From Chimonanthus salicifolius (taxonomy: Eukaryota; Streptophyta; Magnoliopsida; Laurales; Calycanthaceae): a DNA stretch of 64,000 nt. Position numbers and translations under genes: made by a program. Shown here one piece after another: positions 44,096-57,519 of this stretch (the stretch's first letter is position 1; the number at the start of each line of letters is the position of its first letter). The notes below the pieces were generated by a model. That model had not been told where the DNA came from and did not search any database. It worked only from the letters and a program-made list of their open reading frames with translations. The stretch lies in assembly GCA_013350335.1 (NCBI GenBank), contig CM023539.1:31544631-31608630 (forward strand), in the 5' to 3' direction.

Positions 44096-46540
44096 TGTGA
44101 GACCCTGACCCTTGATTAAGATTGTGTGAGTGTTTAGAACTGTTAATCTTGCTTTATGATCGATCCATATTGTAGAGAACTATGTGAGCTTTTCGACAAG
44201 TTCAAGCTTAACCCGATTTAAGCTCGTTAGCTTAGTGATCTGACTCACTGAAGATGGGAGGTTGGTCATAGTTAATCTGTATTTTATCCAACTACAGTAA
44301 AACCCCTATAAAATAATATTCTTGGGACCAAGAGAAATTATTATCCTAGGGGGGTTATTGATTTATCAATAAATGAATAATTTATTAATTTATCGATAAA
44401 TGAATATTTATTAATTTAGAGAGAGTATTATGTTTCTACTACTTGTACATGCATGGTTATAAATCCAAAAATAATGGATGTGGTCAAAAGTTAATACATA
44501 AAAGCCCAGGAGACTCTAAAAAAGATGAAATGGTTATTAATTGAAAGATAGAAAAACTCCTAAAAGAAAGAGTTGTGGTGTCAAAACTTAATACCTTGGA
44601 AGATAAAGAGGTTTCAAGTAGAAGATAAAGATGTTTCAAGTACATAGAAGATAATCTCTATAAATATTCATTAGTTTTAGACTCTTAGACTCCAAATCTT
44701 TACAATTCGAGATGACAGTTGTGTTTTACCAACTGTTTCTCCAAAAGACCCTTTTAAGCAGTAGTAACCTTAAATAACTACTTGTTACAACATGAAAGAA
44801 TATACTACAGGTGGTGTATGCATTACAGAAAATTAAGGATGACGTTGAGTTCAGTTTAGATACAAAGAAAAGGCAGACAACTTTAGATGTATATTTTGAG
44901 AAAGAGATTAATAGAGAAATTAGAAGTTGTCAAGTAAAAAGTTACTCAATACTGTATTATGAATTTTTGTTTGCTATTTTTTTATGTACTTCATCAATTA
45001 TTAACTTATATTTCGTTGGACCCTTAAAGATTTCTAAAAAGTTATTATCTTATGCATTTAGCGAGGTTATTAATTTAGTACGTTGACCCTGTTAGGACCA
45101 GAAGATTTTATTATTTAAGCAAGGTTATTAATTTATCGAGGCTTTACTGTATGAGGCATTTTTAGAATTTTAGTTCGACATTTCAGACGCCTGATCTAGG
45201 ACGTCAAAATCTCAAAAATGTGGACCGTCGATTTCTTTAAAGTATTGGTTTTCATCAACACTACTTATTTTTTTACATCAAAACAAAATTCTGACTTTAC
45301 CACCCTAAGTAAAGCGTGCATTCTCAGCACATCTGTAGTGTCAGATTTTATTAAAGGATTTTAAAAAATATCAGAATTCACGTTAATTAATGATGAAGTT
45401 TGAATTCGGATTAAAAGGAATTAAAAGAAATGAAAAAGAGGAAGAAAAACTTGTTGAAGCAACATTCACCCACCGTCCACCTCATATAAGGATCCAACGG
45501 TTGGAGACTCTCTAACAAATCTATTAATAGAGGCTTGGGCTAGGTTTTAAAATCAGTTATGTCGCTTTCTCTCCTTTTCATTCTTCTCTGTTCCCAATTT
45601 CAAATTGTTCTTCACTTTTTCTGTTCTGTAAAACACCAGTTACAATAGTGTTCAATGCTGATTTTGCTTAACTTTTTGAAGCAGCTAGGTGTGTCTTATC
45701 TCCTGTTCATAATTTTCTATAAGTAGTGTACACTGTAACGAAGCTCTGTTTAAATTTTCAGAAAAAATAGTTGTCGGAAGCCTCTGAAAATAATGCCAAA
45801 ATAAAATACAAAATAATTTGGTAGAGGGTTCGATCGCCAAATAAAACGACATATGAACAGTGCCAGACTGTTCGACCGGTCGAGAAGCAGAGGACGTATA
45901 TAGTATTTTGGCAAAGTTAAGGACAAAATGGTAATATTTGAAAAAGTTTCAGAAAGTTGGAAAATTGATTTCTTTTTGAGGAAAATTCATGTATTTGACC
46001 ACTTAAGTGTTTATTTTAAGCAATATGTGCTTAAATACTATTATTTTCAATTTTTTTTTTCTGTGCCCTTTAGGCTAAAATCTCAATACCTCTTCTATGA
46101 CGTTCGCCTGAAGAGAATACGAGACAAGTGACTGAGTAATTTATTTACTTTATCTCATTTTTGGTATTGTGTGTTTTGATTTTTGAATTTTCTTAAAACA
46201 CTCCACTTTAGGTGTTATTTTATTTTCTTACATTTGATTTAGTTTTGCTTTCACCTGAAAGCGCTTATCCCGTTAGTGTGTATTATTGCACACATTGCTT
46301 CCGAGATTTTACTTTATGACGTGTACTTGCATGTTTTTTACTTTCTTGATTAAAGGGTGGACTAAAACGAATAAAATATAAATTTAAACTTTGTATAAGT
46401 GTTCGTGATAAAACTTGTACTGTTTATTTATTCAGTTTTAACTTTTTATAGTTTCGTCAAAACACTCGCCAATTGACGGCGAGAAAATTCAACCTGCACG
46501 ATTTTAGTGAAAAATGCATTGCATATTGCATTTAAAATCT
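44096..46540 (+). mobile_element. 3' LTR of the gypsy element, split by a pogo-like transposon; end unresolved
   Basis: The LTR starts TGTGAGACCCTGACCC after the PPT. The pogo-like insert 44295-45149 interrupts it. It resumes at TGAGGCATTTTTAG and includes CCCTTTAGGCTAAAATCTC...GTGACTGAGTAA (46070-46140), related to 59410-59475. I could not identify the closing CA; the LTR ends at or before the hAT element at 46553. Confidence 0.6.
44295..45149 (+). mobile_element. pogo/Lemi1-like Tc1/mariner element, deletion derivative
   Basis: The 855 bp element has terminal inverted repeats CAGTAAAACCCCTATAAA and the complement CAGTAAAGCCTCGATAAA, flanked by TA on both sides (44293-44294, 45150-45151), the target duplication of Tc1/mariner elements. 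The TIR closely resembles that of the Arabidopsis Emigrant/Lemi1 pogo family. An internal frame (44811-45086) contains KKRQTTLDVYF, like the C-terminus of plant pogo transposases. No DDD catalytic core is present. Confidence 0.85.
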
Positions 46541-47785
46541 AAAGATCTATACTGTAGGGCTATAAATGGATCCGGATCCAGCCCAAAAAGCCAGGATATG
46601 GATTCGGCCCATTATCTTGCTGGACCATCTAGATCCGGCCCACTAACAGAGGGTCCAATAAGCCATGGATCTGGACAGTACAATAAGCTTATTGGACCGT
46701 CTGTGGCCCATTAAGGGTCCAATAAGCTTATTTAGCCCAATGATATAAAATTTGATTGTTTAATAATCTTTAAATTTTTATAATAGTTAAAAAATATTAA
46801 TTAATCTGATAAAAATATTTTTTATGAACTATGTAATAAACAGTTGACACTTTTAATATATCCATCAACATCCATGTGAAGATAAAACTATGTAAGTAAT
46901 TAAAATTAATTCCTTTTATCATTTTTTTCTTTTGAGTATTTTTTTTTTTGACACTTAAAAAATATGCTGTAAAACTAGTAAAGTATCTAACATTATAAAA
47001 ATATAAAAATTATAATCCAATGGTGAGAGACTGATAGAGTGATCACATCAACGGTCAAGATCTTCTTAGGGTCCGAAACGCTAAAACAAAATAAATTGGG
47101 CTTATTACCCTTAATACAAATTATAAATAATAAATAGAAAAATGCATTTAAAATAAAATATCATGTGATTCACTTGTTGGTGATTTCTTTCGTGGGCTTC
47201 CAAAATCAAACCTGATATAGCAAAAGTGAGAAAATACATTAACAATGCAACATAAAAAATAATGATCATAAATGAGATTAAGCAAAACTGCCTCTGCATA
47301 AAAAAAAAAAAAGCTTCTTGTGGAGTGAGAGAGACCTATATCAGCTGCAAATTCTACCTACAAAGTTAAAAATAAGAGTAAGGAAGGAGTAGACGGAATT
47401 TAAAGACAAAAATGTAAAATGTCATAATAAATAAATAAATTTAGAAAAAAGAATTTTGGTCGGATCATTCCTCCCAACCATCCTTTTCATATACGAACCC
47501 GAGCTTTCAAGTCATTCCGTTTGCCCACCTTCTTCTTTTTCTTTCATACAAGTCAAATTCTTTCTTTTTATTTACTTGTTCCATTCTCTCTGTTTTAATT
47601 TCTTCCTCTTCATCCTCTTCTTCATTTCCCTCCAGAAAACAAAACAATTCAAATAATGAAGGTTAAATTCACTTTTTAGAGAGAAAACATATATAATCTT
47701 TAAAATTGCTCAATCTGTCGCACATGGAATACCTAGAGTTGTAGAACCATCCACTAATAATGTCATCCACAGCAAGAGCAAAAAA

Positions 47786-50700
47786 TGTAACGCCTCGCCC
47801 TTTTTCACTCGCTTTCCCTTCCAAAAATCAGAGTCAATTTTTTTTTTTTTTATAAACAAAGAGTGATAAAGAGCGGGACATCACGACACGAGCTAAATCC
47901 GAACTTCCAAAGTCCGACCCTTAATTGGCCAACCCTATGTGTGCATGGACTAAGTCCATGAAAACGGTTCACACATAACAATATCAAACATGCGGAATAA
48001 CATCATAACTGCGGAATTATAATCATAACATGCGGAATCATAATAGAACCTAGTTCTACTCCATTTCAGATAGCAAAGTCCGTCAAGTCTTTATCCATAA
48101 TTAAAATATCATATTTATCCAGATAAACATCCAACCATCTAAGTTATTACAATCTAAATTCTAGGTACTCAAAATACAAGTCCATGAGTATCTTAAGCAA
48201 AATAAAACTACAAGCATCCAATCACATATCCAAGCTCCTATGCTTGGCCCTTTTCGCGTTCATCGCTCCCCTCGTTTCCTGTATCATCCACTAGGGTAGA
48301 AGTAGGGCGTTACAACAACGCGCCCAGTAGGTATTCCAATTAGGGTTAACACATGGGTTAGTATATAAAAACCAGATATAATATATCATACTATACTTGT
48401 AAAGCATCGTATCCAAAACAGTGTATGATAATAGAGATCCAATCATACAGATAAAAACCAGAAAACCTTGCATGATAATAAAGATCATAATCATGCCGAT
48501 TCAATGCCATGCCATGCTATGCTATCATATGCAATGAGTCCCACCCATCACAAACACATAGTAACCTCTTGATGGAAAGCTCCTCATCAAGGTATCCCCC
48601 ACGATTGTATTACGGACGCCCCAACGAAGTGTGGATCTCCTGTTACATTTCATACATAGTATCCTCTTGCTGGAAAGCTCCCCATCAAGGTATCCCCCAC
48701 GAGTGTTTTACGGACGCCTCGACGGAGTGTGGGTCTCCGGTTACTGTTCATTCCTCCCATGCCATGCATGAGATGCAAATGCTAACATGCTATATAGAAA
48801 TACAAATTATACCATTTAAAACTCCATAATTGAAACATATTGATTGATACAAAAATAACTTATCAAACATGAAATAAAATCATCATAAGTATATAATACA
48901 TATCCATGGTTTCAATGAGGTAGGAATCCTACCAAAGACGCTAACATGTTCTTGCATCTTTCGTCCGGTAACCGCTCACGATCTTACACACCTGGTGAGG
49001 TCCCGTTACCTTATAATATAACATTCAATTAAAACCAAGTCCCACTTGATTTACAACAATGTCCAAGTCCATAAACCAAACTTGTGGGGTTCGGCCATAC
49101 ACCATGGCCAAACCTCACCCATTTTGTTTTAATTTCTTTCTTTGGTTTATTAATCAATAACCCCTAAGTTAAACTTTTAATCACATCCCTTTTATTTAAT
49201 CCCACATACATAAACCCAAAGTCCATCAAAACAATCTCCATGGGGTTCGGCCATACACCATGGCCGAACCCATGGTCTTTCATTTTTTACCATATTTACA
49301 TTTATGCCATTCATACCACTTTTATTCATTAATCTAATGATAAACCAAATAATCATCTAAAATACATCAAACCTTAAGTTCAGCAAACATTCCCCATGGG
49401 GTTCGGCCATACACCATGGCTGAACCCATGGTCCCTTATTTTCACTTAATTTCCAAAATGCCATCCATGGCTATCATTGTCTCTCCATTAATCCAATCAC
49501 CATATTAAGTCCATACATGATCCATAAAATTGATTCATGGGGTTCGGCCAAACACCATGGCCGAACCCTATGATCTCTAACTTTCCAAATATAGCAATTG
49601 CCATCCTTGAGTCCTTAAATCAAGATTCCTTCCAAAAACAATCCAAGAGTTCATAATTAGAAGCTTTCCAATTTTAGCAATTCCATTCTTGAATCCATAA
49701 TTCAAGGTTCTTTCCTTTTTTATCCAAAAATCCATATTTAGAAAGTTTCTAATTTAATCACCATCTTCCATTTTAATCAATTAAAATCCAAAATTAATAC
49801 CAATACACCTCCATGGGGTTCGGCCATACACCATGGCTGAACGAACCCTATGGTTCATAATGTTCTCTTTTAAATAATTATTCATCCAATATAAATTCCA
49901 TATGACCCATTAAATTGATTCATGATTCTTAATTAACAACCATCCTGGCCATACACTATGGCCGAACCCTATGGTTCTTATCTTCTGTTAAAAATCATTC
50001 ATTAAATAAAACCAATATCCTTCCATTTAAACCCTTTAAAATCATAAACCTACATCTATGATTTTCTACCTTTTCAAACTCCATTTATAATTACCCAATA
50101 TTCTTTCATGGGGTTCGGCCATGCACTATGGCCGAACCCTATGGTTTCTCCTTTCCATTAAAAATACCATAATCATCTAATTTCCTTCCATGGTTTCCAA
50201 CCCATAACAAAATCACCAATGACTTTCCATGGGGTTCGGCCATGCACTATGGCCGAATGGCCGAACCCTATGGTTCATTTTTTCCATTAAAATTAACATA
50301 ATCATCCCTCAACTTTCTTCCATGGGGTTCGGCCATACAACATGGCCGAACCCTATAGTTCCTTATTTTTAAACAAAAATATTAAAACCACTTACCAGTT
50401 CCGCGACTCCTCCGGTTTTCCCTCGGTTGTTCTTGTTCTTCCAATCCTTTTCCTTCTTGATCTTTCCCTCTTGCTGGCTGCCTTCTCTTCCTTTGATAAT
50501 GGCGAGAATGAGAACTTGAGAGAAAGAGAGAAAATTCGGCTATGAATGTGTATGTGCCGTCGCCCTTGCTACCCTTTTTGTATCAAACCTTCCACTCAAT
50601 CATATATTTAGAACAACGCCGTGTGCACTACCTTTCCTTGATGTATGTCGTGTGCACTACTTTGTTTTGCTGCTACCTCTCTTTGAATATGAATGCCGTG

Positions 50701-51300
50701 TGCCCCTCTCCCTTGTCTTATAAAACTCTACACGGTCTCAACTTATTGAAATGGCAATTGCCGTGTGCCCTTGCTTCCTTTTATAAAACATCCACTTAAT
50801 CCTAATTAGAAGGTGCCATGCACCCTTCTCTCATTTAGTGTATGCCGTTTTTAGTTAGGAAAGGGACTCCTTTTAAAAAGAAACTCTAATATATATCTCA
50901 TCTTGTATGCGCATGTCACATGGATATGCATATGTCATACATGGCTATGCAATCCTAAAATCTTTCCATCCATACGCACAATATCTCCATACACCACATA
51001 CATATAGCCTCCCTTGGTTTCCACTCCATGTGCATATCATGGATTAAATATCTCATATACACGACCAAGATAATCTTTCAATTTCCTTTTATGCGCATAA
51101 TAATTAATTATAGACATAATGCATTACTAATTTATTTAAGCCTCATTTAATTTTTAAATTGAAACCATTTCCACCATCGTTGGGTCTTAATTGGACAAAG
51201 ACCCCAACCCTTTACTCATCTAAGATCCATATTTAATAATTCACAAATTAAATGGGTAATTTTCATATATTTAAATAACTTGAAAATCCAGGGTGTTACA
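47786..51300 (-). mobile_element. Solo LTR, family G1, copy nested in the hAT element
   Basis: The 3515 bp block runs from TGTAACGCCTCGCCC to CCAGGGTGTTACA and is flanked by AAAAA on both sides (47781-47785, 51301-51305). Length and landmarks match the copy at 795-4318. It contains nine GGTTCGGCCAT palindromes. Confidence 0.88.
49086..50357. repeat. Palindrome array in the nested G1 LTR
   Basis: Complete GGTTCGGCCAT-(5 nt)-ATGGCCGAACC-type units lie at about 49086, 49239, 49393, 49538, 49811, 50107, 50227 and 50320, with a half unit near 49950. One (50227-50273) has a duplicated right arm. The loop is ACACC, GCACT or ACAAC on this strand. Spacers are 100-280 bp. Confidence 0.88.
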
Positions 51301-51552
51301 AAAAAGATCATGTAAGTCAAACATAAGAAAAACCATAAAATGAATTAACATTGATTGGGTAAAATTTTATTTAAAACTTAAAGGCCCACTCATCATTGGC
51401 AGTCCACATAGAACCCAAACTCAAATTACTATCCTCAACTTCAAGGGAGCCCAACTCCCTTCCACCTAACATAGCATAAGAAATATAAATGATGTCACAT
51501 GCTCCTATGGAATAAATTGAAAGCAAGGCAACAAATTAAAATAGGCACTAAA

Positions 51553-51665
51553 AATACCTTGCATGGTATTCTGTAACCAATCTTGGCCACACACTAACGA
51601 TTCAACAGTTTTGGGACACATAGAGTTGCGATACTGGTCAAGAAATCTACCCAAACTCAGCAGCA
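51553..51665 (-). pseudogene. hAT transposase C-terminal dimerisation-domain remnant
   Basis: The minus strand reads LLSLGRFLDQYRNSMCPKTVESLVCGQDWLQN in pieces, resembling the end of plant hAT transposases, where an (F)S..GR.LD.YR..L.P..VEAL.C...WL pattern closes the dimerisation domain. Upstream the frame is lost after a few dozen codons. It fits the hAT ends at 46553 and 53090 and gives the element's direction as minus. Confidence 0.6.
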
Positions 51666-53000
51666 TCTTCTCTTGTAGAAAAGCCTAACATTCTCGTAAT
51701 ACCTTCATAATATTTCACTTTCAATGGCCAAATCAGTGCATGAGCAGTACAGTGACAAGGCTTTTTGCATACTCAAAATTGAGAGATCATTGCCAGTAGC
51801 ATCATTATATTAACCAGCAAGAGCATTGACCATGCAAGCAAAAACATTTCATATGCCTCATTCTATATGTTGGTCTAGGAAATAAAATGGCAATCCCAAT
51901 AAAATCAATCACATTCAAAAAACTACTCAAATGGGGTAAAAGACAACATGATAAACTTGTTCATAACTTAATCTTAAAGATAAGCCAAACAAACAAAAGT
52001 GGGGCGAAAGGAAACAAGAAAGAAAAAATAGCTCAAAAAGAGGAAGAAATGAAAACCCAAGAAACAAATTACCACTGCCAAAAGATAAAGAGAGATTTAG
52101 GACTGTATCCAAAATTAAAATTCCCGATTACAATCTAAAGAACAACGTAAGAAGGAAAAGAGAAAACTGAAGAAAATACAAACCTTTCTACTCATCCCAA
52201 AATCTGGGATTAAGGTTGGTACAAAAATCTCCCAAAAAAATTCAAAACAAAGACAAATAAGAATGGAAAAAAAAACTACCAAGATAAGATAAAACAGGAA
52301 ATATTAAAGGTAAAAAACTACCACTTAAATCTATCTAACATGGAAAGCAATAGAGAACAAAAAGATACCCATAGACCAAAAAATCAAAGAAAGGAGAAAC
52401 CTTTGTAAATACAGAGGCATATCTCATAGGAAAGAAAGTTCAAGGACAACAAAATGAGAATGGAATGAAAAAAAAACCATCAAAGGAGAGAGGTTTTCCA
52501 AGCAAAAACACAAGTACCAGAACTCAAAGCAGAGAAAGTCGATAGTTTGATACCTGTTTGGATAGAAAATAGTGGCAGAATAAAAAAAATACCCAACAAG
52601 AGAAGATAATAAACACAGAGAGAAAGATTAAGAAGAAGAAGAAAAAGAAGAAGAGTTATAAGGTGGGTCTTGGATTTCTAACTTGACAGAAAGAGACCCA
52701 GAGAGAGAAAGAGAGAGACCCTCTTGCAGATAGAGAGAGAGAGCAGCAGAGAGATCGAGAGAGGCGAAAGAGATGGACAAAGGTGAGAGGGATCGAGAGA
52801 GGAGAGAGAGGAACCCTTTTGCGAGGGATCGAGAGAGGCGCAAGAGGAACCCTTTTGCAAGGGATCAGGAGAGGCAACCCTTTTGCGATTTCGTGCCAAA
52901 ACTCTAAGTTTCGTTTTATTTTTATATTTCGGACCGTGCATGGACTGTCTGCTTTGGATCCGAGTATTTTAATGGATTCTAGGATCCGGCCCATGAGTCC
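51666..53000. other. Interior of the hAT element, no recognisable frame
   Basis: An A-rich, then GA-rich region. At 52620-52870 a GAGAGA/GATCGAGAGAGG tract with repeated GGAACCCTTTTGC units creates several overlapping low-complexity ORFs on both strands. On the minus strand this CT-rich tract could be a 5' UTR of the transposase transcript. No conserved protein seen. Confidence 0.5.
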
Positions 53001-53098
53001 TTATCGGACTCTAGGATCCGAATCGTAAATGGACTCTTGGATCTTGGCCGGACCGTCCACGGGCCGGATCCAGATCCATTTACACCACTAATCTATAC

Positions 53099-53535
53099 CA
53101 TTGGTCCTACGACAATAATGGGGGCCCATGGATAATGAAATACTGACGGAAAGCATGTGAATGGGAACAAAATGCGATACAGGCATTGTTCACGCGTAAA
53201 TGGATGAATTGTGTTTTTTTATGTTAAACGTGAACCATGAGAGTATCTGGGATGCCGAGGCCTAGCAATCTTGAAACGGAGTATGAGACCCAGTTATGTG
53301 CATAGAGGCTAACTGGTTATTAGTTTGTGATCAAGTAAATGATCAGTTTCCAACTCATGGTTCCGATAGGAACACACATCATTATGTATTTATGTGTGTT
53401 GTGTGTTACAGAGATGATGTGTTTACACGGTAAAATGGTAACTAAAGGGTAGACATACCCGACCTTCGTTAATGGTAAAAGAGGTTGTTACTGTCTTCTT
53501 CTTACTCTTTTAAATTTCAGTCGATCATACTCTAA
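53099..53535. other. Non-coding stretch, no feature recognised
   Basis: Begins with the right target-site duplication of the hAT element. AT-rich, no ORF of note; low-copy-looking. Confidence 0.45.
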
Positions 53536-56042
53536 TATAACACCCCAGTTTGTGGGGATTTGAACTAAGTGAATTGAGTTTATTGTTGTAGTCTTATTTA
53601 TACTCGCAAGTATACAAACCATAAATATTATAGCATAAGTGCGACGTCGAACCCAAGGGAATTATGGACAATATATCCAAAATATTACAAAACATATACC
53701 AATCATAAACATTGGAATAAAATCAATTAAAATTTACAATGGTAAAATTAATTAAGAATCCTAAAAATAACATAAATCTAACTTAGATCTAATTAGAACA
53801 CTTAAATTTAATTCCAACCTAGTCCCATCATTCAAAGAATTTTATGAACAAAAATAAATAAACAAATAAAATAAACATATTTACATTGGAAATTGGACTC
53901 GAGATTAAGGGAGCATTATTTTCAATATTTTAAAAATAAAATTGAAACCTAGAACATGGAGCTTGCATTTATTAATGATAATCAATTCAAATCCTTCATT
54001 CATAATTAATTTAATTAGGAAAAACATGAGTTTGATTAACCGAGAGAATTAAAAACACTGACCCGAAACTCATTGCGGAAATCAAATTTCCAGACTATCT
54101 TTCCTTCCTTTTTTCTTCCTTTCCTCCCTTCGTACTCCAAAGCCTTGGAGAGAATTTCTCCATAATCCTCTCTTCAAAACTTTCTCCAAAAGTCTATTTC
54201 TTCCAAAACTTTTTCCAAAAGTATCTATCTTCCATGATTTTCTCTCATTTAATTATCCAAAGTCGAAATTCACTGTCTATTCCAAGCCATGGGTGAATTT
54301 TGCAGTTAAAACTCCATGATTTTAGGAATTTTGGATTAGTGTGGAAAGTAGGGTGCAAATCCAGTTTTTCTACACATGCACAAGCTTACAGCTCAATTGT
54401 GACCAAGTAAACATTTGAATCATGAACATTTAGTGAAATACAAAGTTGTATCCCTTGAAGTCTTCTTTCCAACGCAATAAGAAGCAGCACAATTGGACAT
54501 TGGAGTGAAAAGTTATGGCCAAAATACTAAAATAGTGTCAAAATATTCCTTCCAAAATTCTTTCTCTCACCAATCCAAATCTGATTTTTTTCTCTTTCTT
54601 GCTTCCACAATGCTTCATACGAAATTTATTGTGCTACCTTGGTCTTTTGGACTTGGATCCTGTACTTGGAATTTTATCTAGTCTGGAATACTAGTGGACT
54701 TTGGCTCATTGGCTTCCAACTACAGACTTGGAATTCAGGCTGGACTTTGGGCCCAGTGTTTGTGAGATTTACCACATTTGCAATAAAATTCAACAAATTA
54801 TTATCATAATCCAAATTCTCAAAATTGGACTTGAATTATGATAATTTTACAATAATTTCCAAATTGAGTAAATTACACACTTTCCAAAAATAGCAATTCT
54901 GGCCCATTCTTTTACATTTTTCTTCAAACTTTATTCTCTTTTCTTGTATTTTCCAAAATAATCTACAAAACTCAAAAACAACATTAAACATATCTAATAT
55001 ACACACAATAAAGGCTAACTAATCCAATATTCATGGGTAAAGTAGTCATTTTACGATATTCATCAAATACCCCCAAACATAGATTTTGCTAGTCCTTGAG
55101 CAAAACAGAAACTAAAAATTAAAATCCTAATCTAACCTAATCTACACTACTTTTGCTGGGACTCTCGATTGCATTTAACCAATGCAATAAGCCTTTAAAC
55201 TATAGGTAAAAACTAGTAGATGAGTTATAGTTTCGTGAGAGCTTCCAGTGATGATGCCCACAAATATCAAATTTTAGAAAATAATTTACAAACAAAAATT
55301 TAAACATCATACAACACCCAATTTGTTTTTCAAAACTTATACTCAGAGTGTAGTGCGTGTTAGCTAAATATTATTGTAACCCTCTTTTTCGAAATAGACA
55401 CAAGTTTTGTAGCCACCAGTAGAAAATGAACTTCGACTACAAATCTCACAAGATATATCTCTCAGAAAGATTTTCTATCAAAGATTTGGTTTTTATTTTC
55501 TATCAAAATTATATGTGAGGAATTTATGTACACAAGTCAAATATCTCACATATATATTTAGAAAAGACAGTCTACATCCAAGAAATATAAATCTCATGAA
55601 TGGATGCCACTTTCTTGAGAATGTTGAGTCCAACACCATCATTTTTTCTCCTCTATTCTCTTCATAAAACACCATATTCAGTCTTAGGATCAATGATGTC
55701 TTATTTCTAGGACGAAACGTGCCTTTCGACAGGGCTCATATCAAAGAAGGGATAAAATACTCTAAAAATTAATACTTTGATAAGAGAAGGTTAGAGGTCT
55801 TCACACTGTGAATGGGATATTTCTTCCTCTATTTTTCTCGCTTTTTCTACACTATCAAAGTATTTATTCCTTTTTTTTTCCATTTTTTCATTTTTTTTCC
55901 AAATTCACTTTTCTTTTTTCTTTTTCAACATCCCTTTTTCTTGTATGGATGTTCCATTTTTTTTTCACCATTCTTTTCTTTTCAGTAATTACCATCCCAA
56001 TTTCTTCCCTAACCTTTTCTTATATGGAAATAGGTCATAGAT
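53536..56042 (-). mobile_element. Degenerate LTR-like block, probable minus orientation
   Basis: The left edge (ACACCCCAGTTTGTGG) resembles an inverted LTR terminus. TACTCGCAAGTATAC and CGACGTCGAACCCAAGGG just inside are the reverse of the GGGTTCGACTTCGCACT...CACTTGCGAG segment at the inner end of the LTR at 59941-62303. The rest is AT-rich with CCCCCAAACATAGATTTTGC near 55070. The right limit is set by the next LTR start at 56043 and is uncertain. Confidence 0.45.
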
Positions 56043-57519
56043 TGTGATACCCCAGCCCAAATTAGAGGTTAATTGTAATTAATTTTGATTAATTAAATAA
56101 TTTTAACCATTGATTGTGATCTTTGTTCCTCTAATCGTGAAGATTACTGAATGAGCTTTCCAATGGATCTGAATTTGACCCTATACGAGTCCAATAGCCC
56201 TCTAGATTAACTTTTTCAAGTGCAATGGCAAAATCGTAAATATTTTGGACTTTTCGTTATGCTTAAAATACAAATATGTCCGAAAACGTATCCATTTGAT
56301 TTCGTTAGAACTCCAAATTTATACACTGTCAGTATTTTTAAATTTTGGACTTAAAGACATGTCAATCTCAATCTACTTCCACAGATTTTTACCCTCTCAA
56401 ATTTTCTAGGTGGCAAAACCCCAATTTAATAGGGGAGACAAAGTCTTAAAAATATATGGAGAGATTCAGTATTTGATATGTGTTATAACTAAGCCTTATG
56501 TGTTTTTATATTTTCAAAATGTCGAACTTTTGACATTTTTTTTTACAGAGAATCGTGGGCTGTCGTTTTAACTAAAACACTTTTTTCACTTGCATGGAGT
56601 GTTTTTTTATTTCAAAACACCCTAGAACTTTAGAATGTTTTTATCAGACTATTTTACTGTACCTAATTGTAAAATTAAATTTCTCCCAAGAGATTCTTCA
56701 AAATTAGGAAATTTTGTCAAAACGGTGATTTTCGGCTAAAATACCGGTTTTTTGACATAAGTTTCTCTCTAAAATTTAATACTATGTTTAGTTTTTAATA
56801 CCCGACAGTGTGGACTGATTAAATCAGTGTAGTGGGACCCTACAATACCCAGGCATGAGGAAACACATATAAGGAATTAATAAAAATAAAAAACTAATAT
56901 AATAATATAAAAATCTTAGACTTATCTTAAACCTATGCGTTTTTAGCATAGGTGTTGTGGGAGTGGTTTTCACCCTTCAACGCCTAAGGGCATTGCTTAT
57001 ATATACAATAGAGGAGGCTGGAGGGGAAGAAAAAAAGAGAAGAAAAAAGAGAAGACTCAAAGTCTTCCTCTATATTCGTCGCTTTCTCTCCCTTTTCTTC
57101 CAGTTCTTTTTTCTTCTTCTTTTCTCCTTCCTTCATTTAAACAAAAACAGAAGCTTGAGTTTTCCCGCGTTCCCTTCAGGTTTTCAAAACTCAATCAAAT
57201 CTTAACAGAATTTCGCAACCAACATATCGAAATGATTCTTTTCTTAATTTTATTAACTCCATAGCAAGTTAGATTTAATATGGGTTAGCGATGGGCTCTA
57301 AAATCGGGTTTTTTCAAAAGGAGGGAAAGTAGGCTTCTCTCTTAAATTCAAAGTTGTATTTATTTTACATTCGAAACTTGGTTTTTCGCCTAATTTAAAA
57401 AAGGGGAAAAGATTCACCCCATCTAACCACAATGTGTTTATTTTCATGCCTTGTGTGTTTAAATTTTGTACTGTAACCTTTGGGCTGAAAATCTCCACTG
57501 AAAGTACCCTTTATATGGG
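56043..57519 (+). mobile_element. Gypsy-type LTR, left part (interrupted)
   Basis: It starts TGTGATACCCCAGCCC, 12 of 16 bases like the LTR start at 44096. A TATATATACA box lies near 56998-57007, followed by a CT-rich leader-like tract. The block is interrupted at 57520 by a SIRE-type LTR and appears to resume at 59278, where TTTGGGCTTCGTCTCAATAC...GCACTGAGTAC matches the 46070-46140 part of the other LTR. Confidence 0.55.

Larger units (their letters stand above)
46553..53090 (-). mobile_element. hAT transposon with 8 bp target-site duplication, carrying a nested LTR
   Basis: ATCTATAC occurs directly outside both ends (46545-46552 and 53091-53098), an 8 bp duplication as made by hAT transposases. 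The ends are imperfect inverted repeats: TAGGGCTATAAATGGATCC on the left, complement TAGTGGTGTAAATGGATCT on the right, with an extra TG at the left edge. Subterminal GGATCC, GGCCCA and GGTCCAATAAGC motifs are repeated near both ends. Removing the nested G1 LTR leaves about 3.0 kb. A transposase C-terminal remnant lies at 51553-51665 on the minus strand; no intact ORF remains. Confidence 0.88.

Noticed and set aside
52628..52994. Overlapping 71-112 codon ORFs on the minus strand
   Set aside because: They come from a GAGAGA/GATCGAGAGAGG repeat tract inside the hAT element and read as Ser/Leu repeats in several frames.
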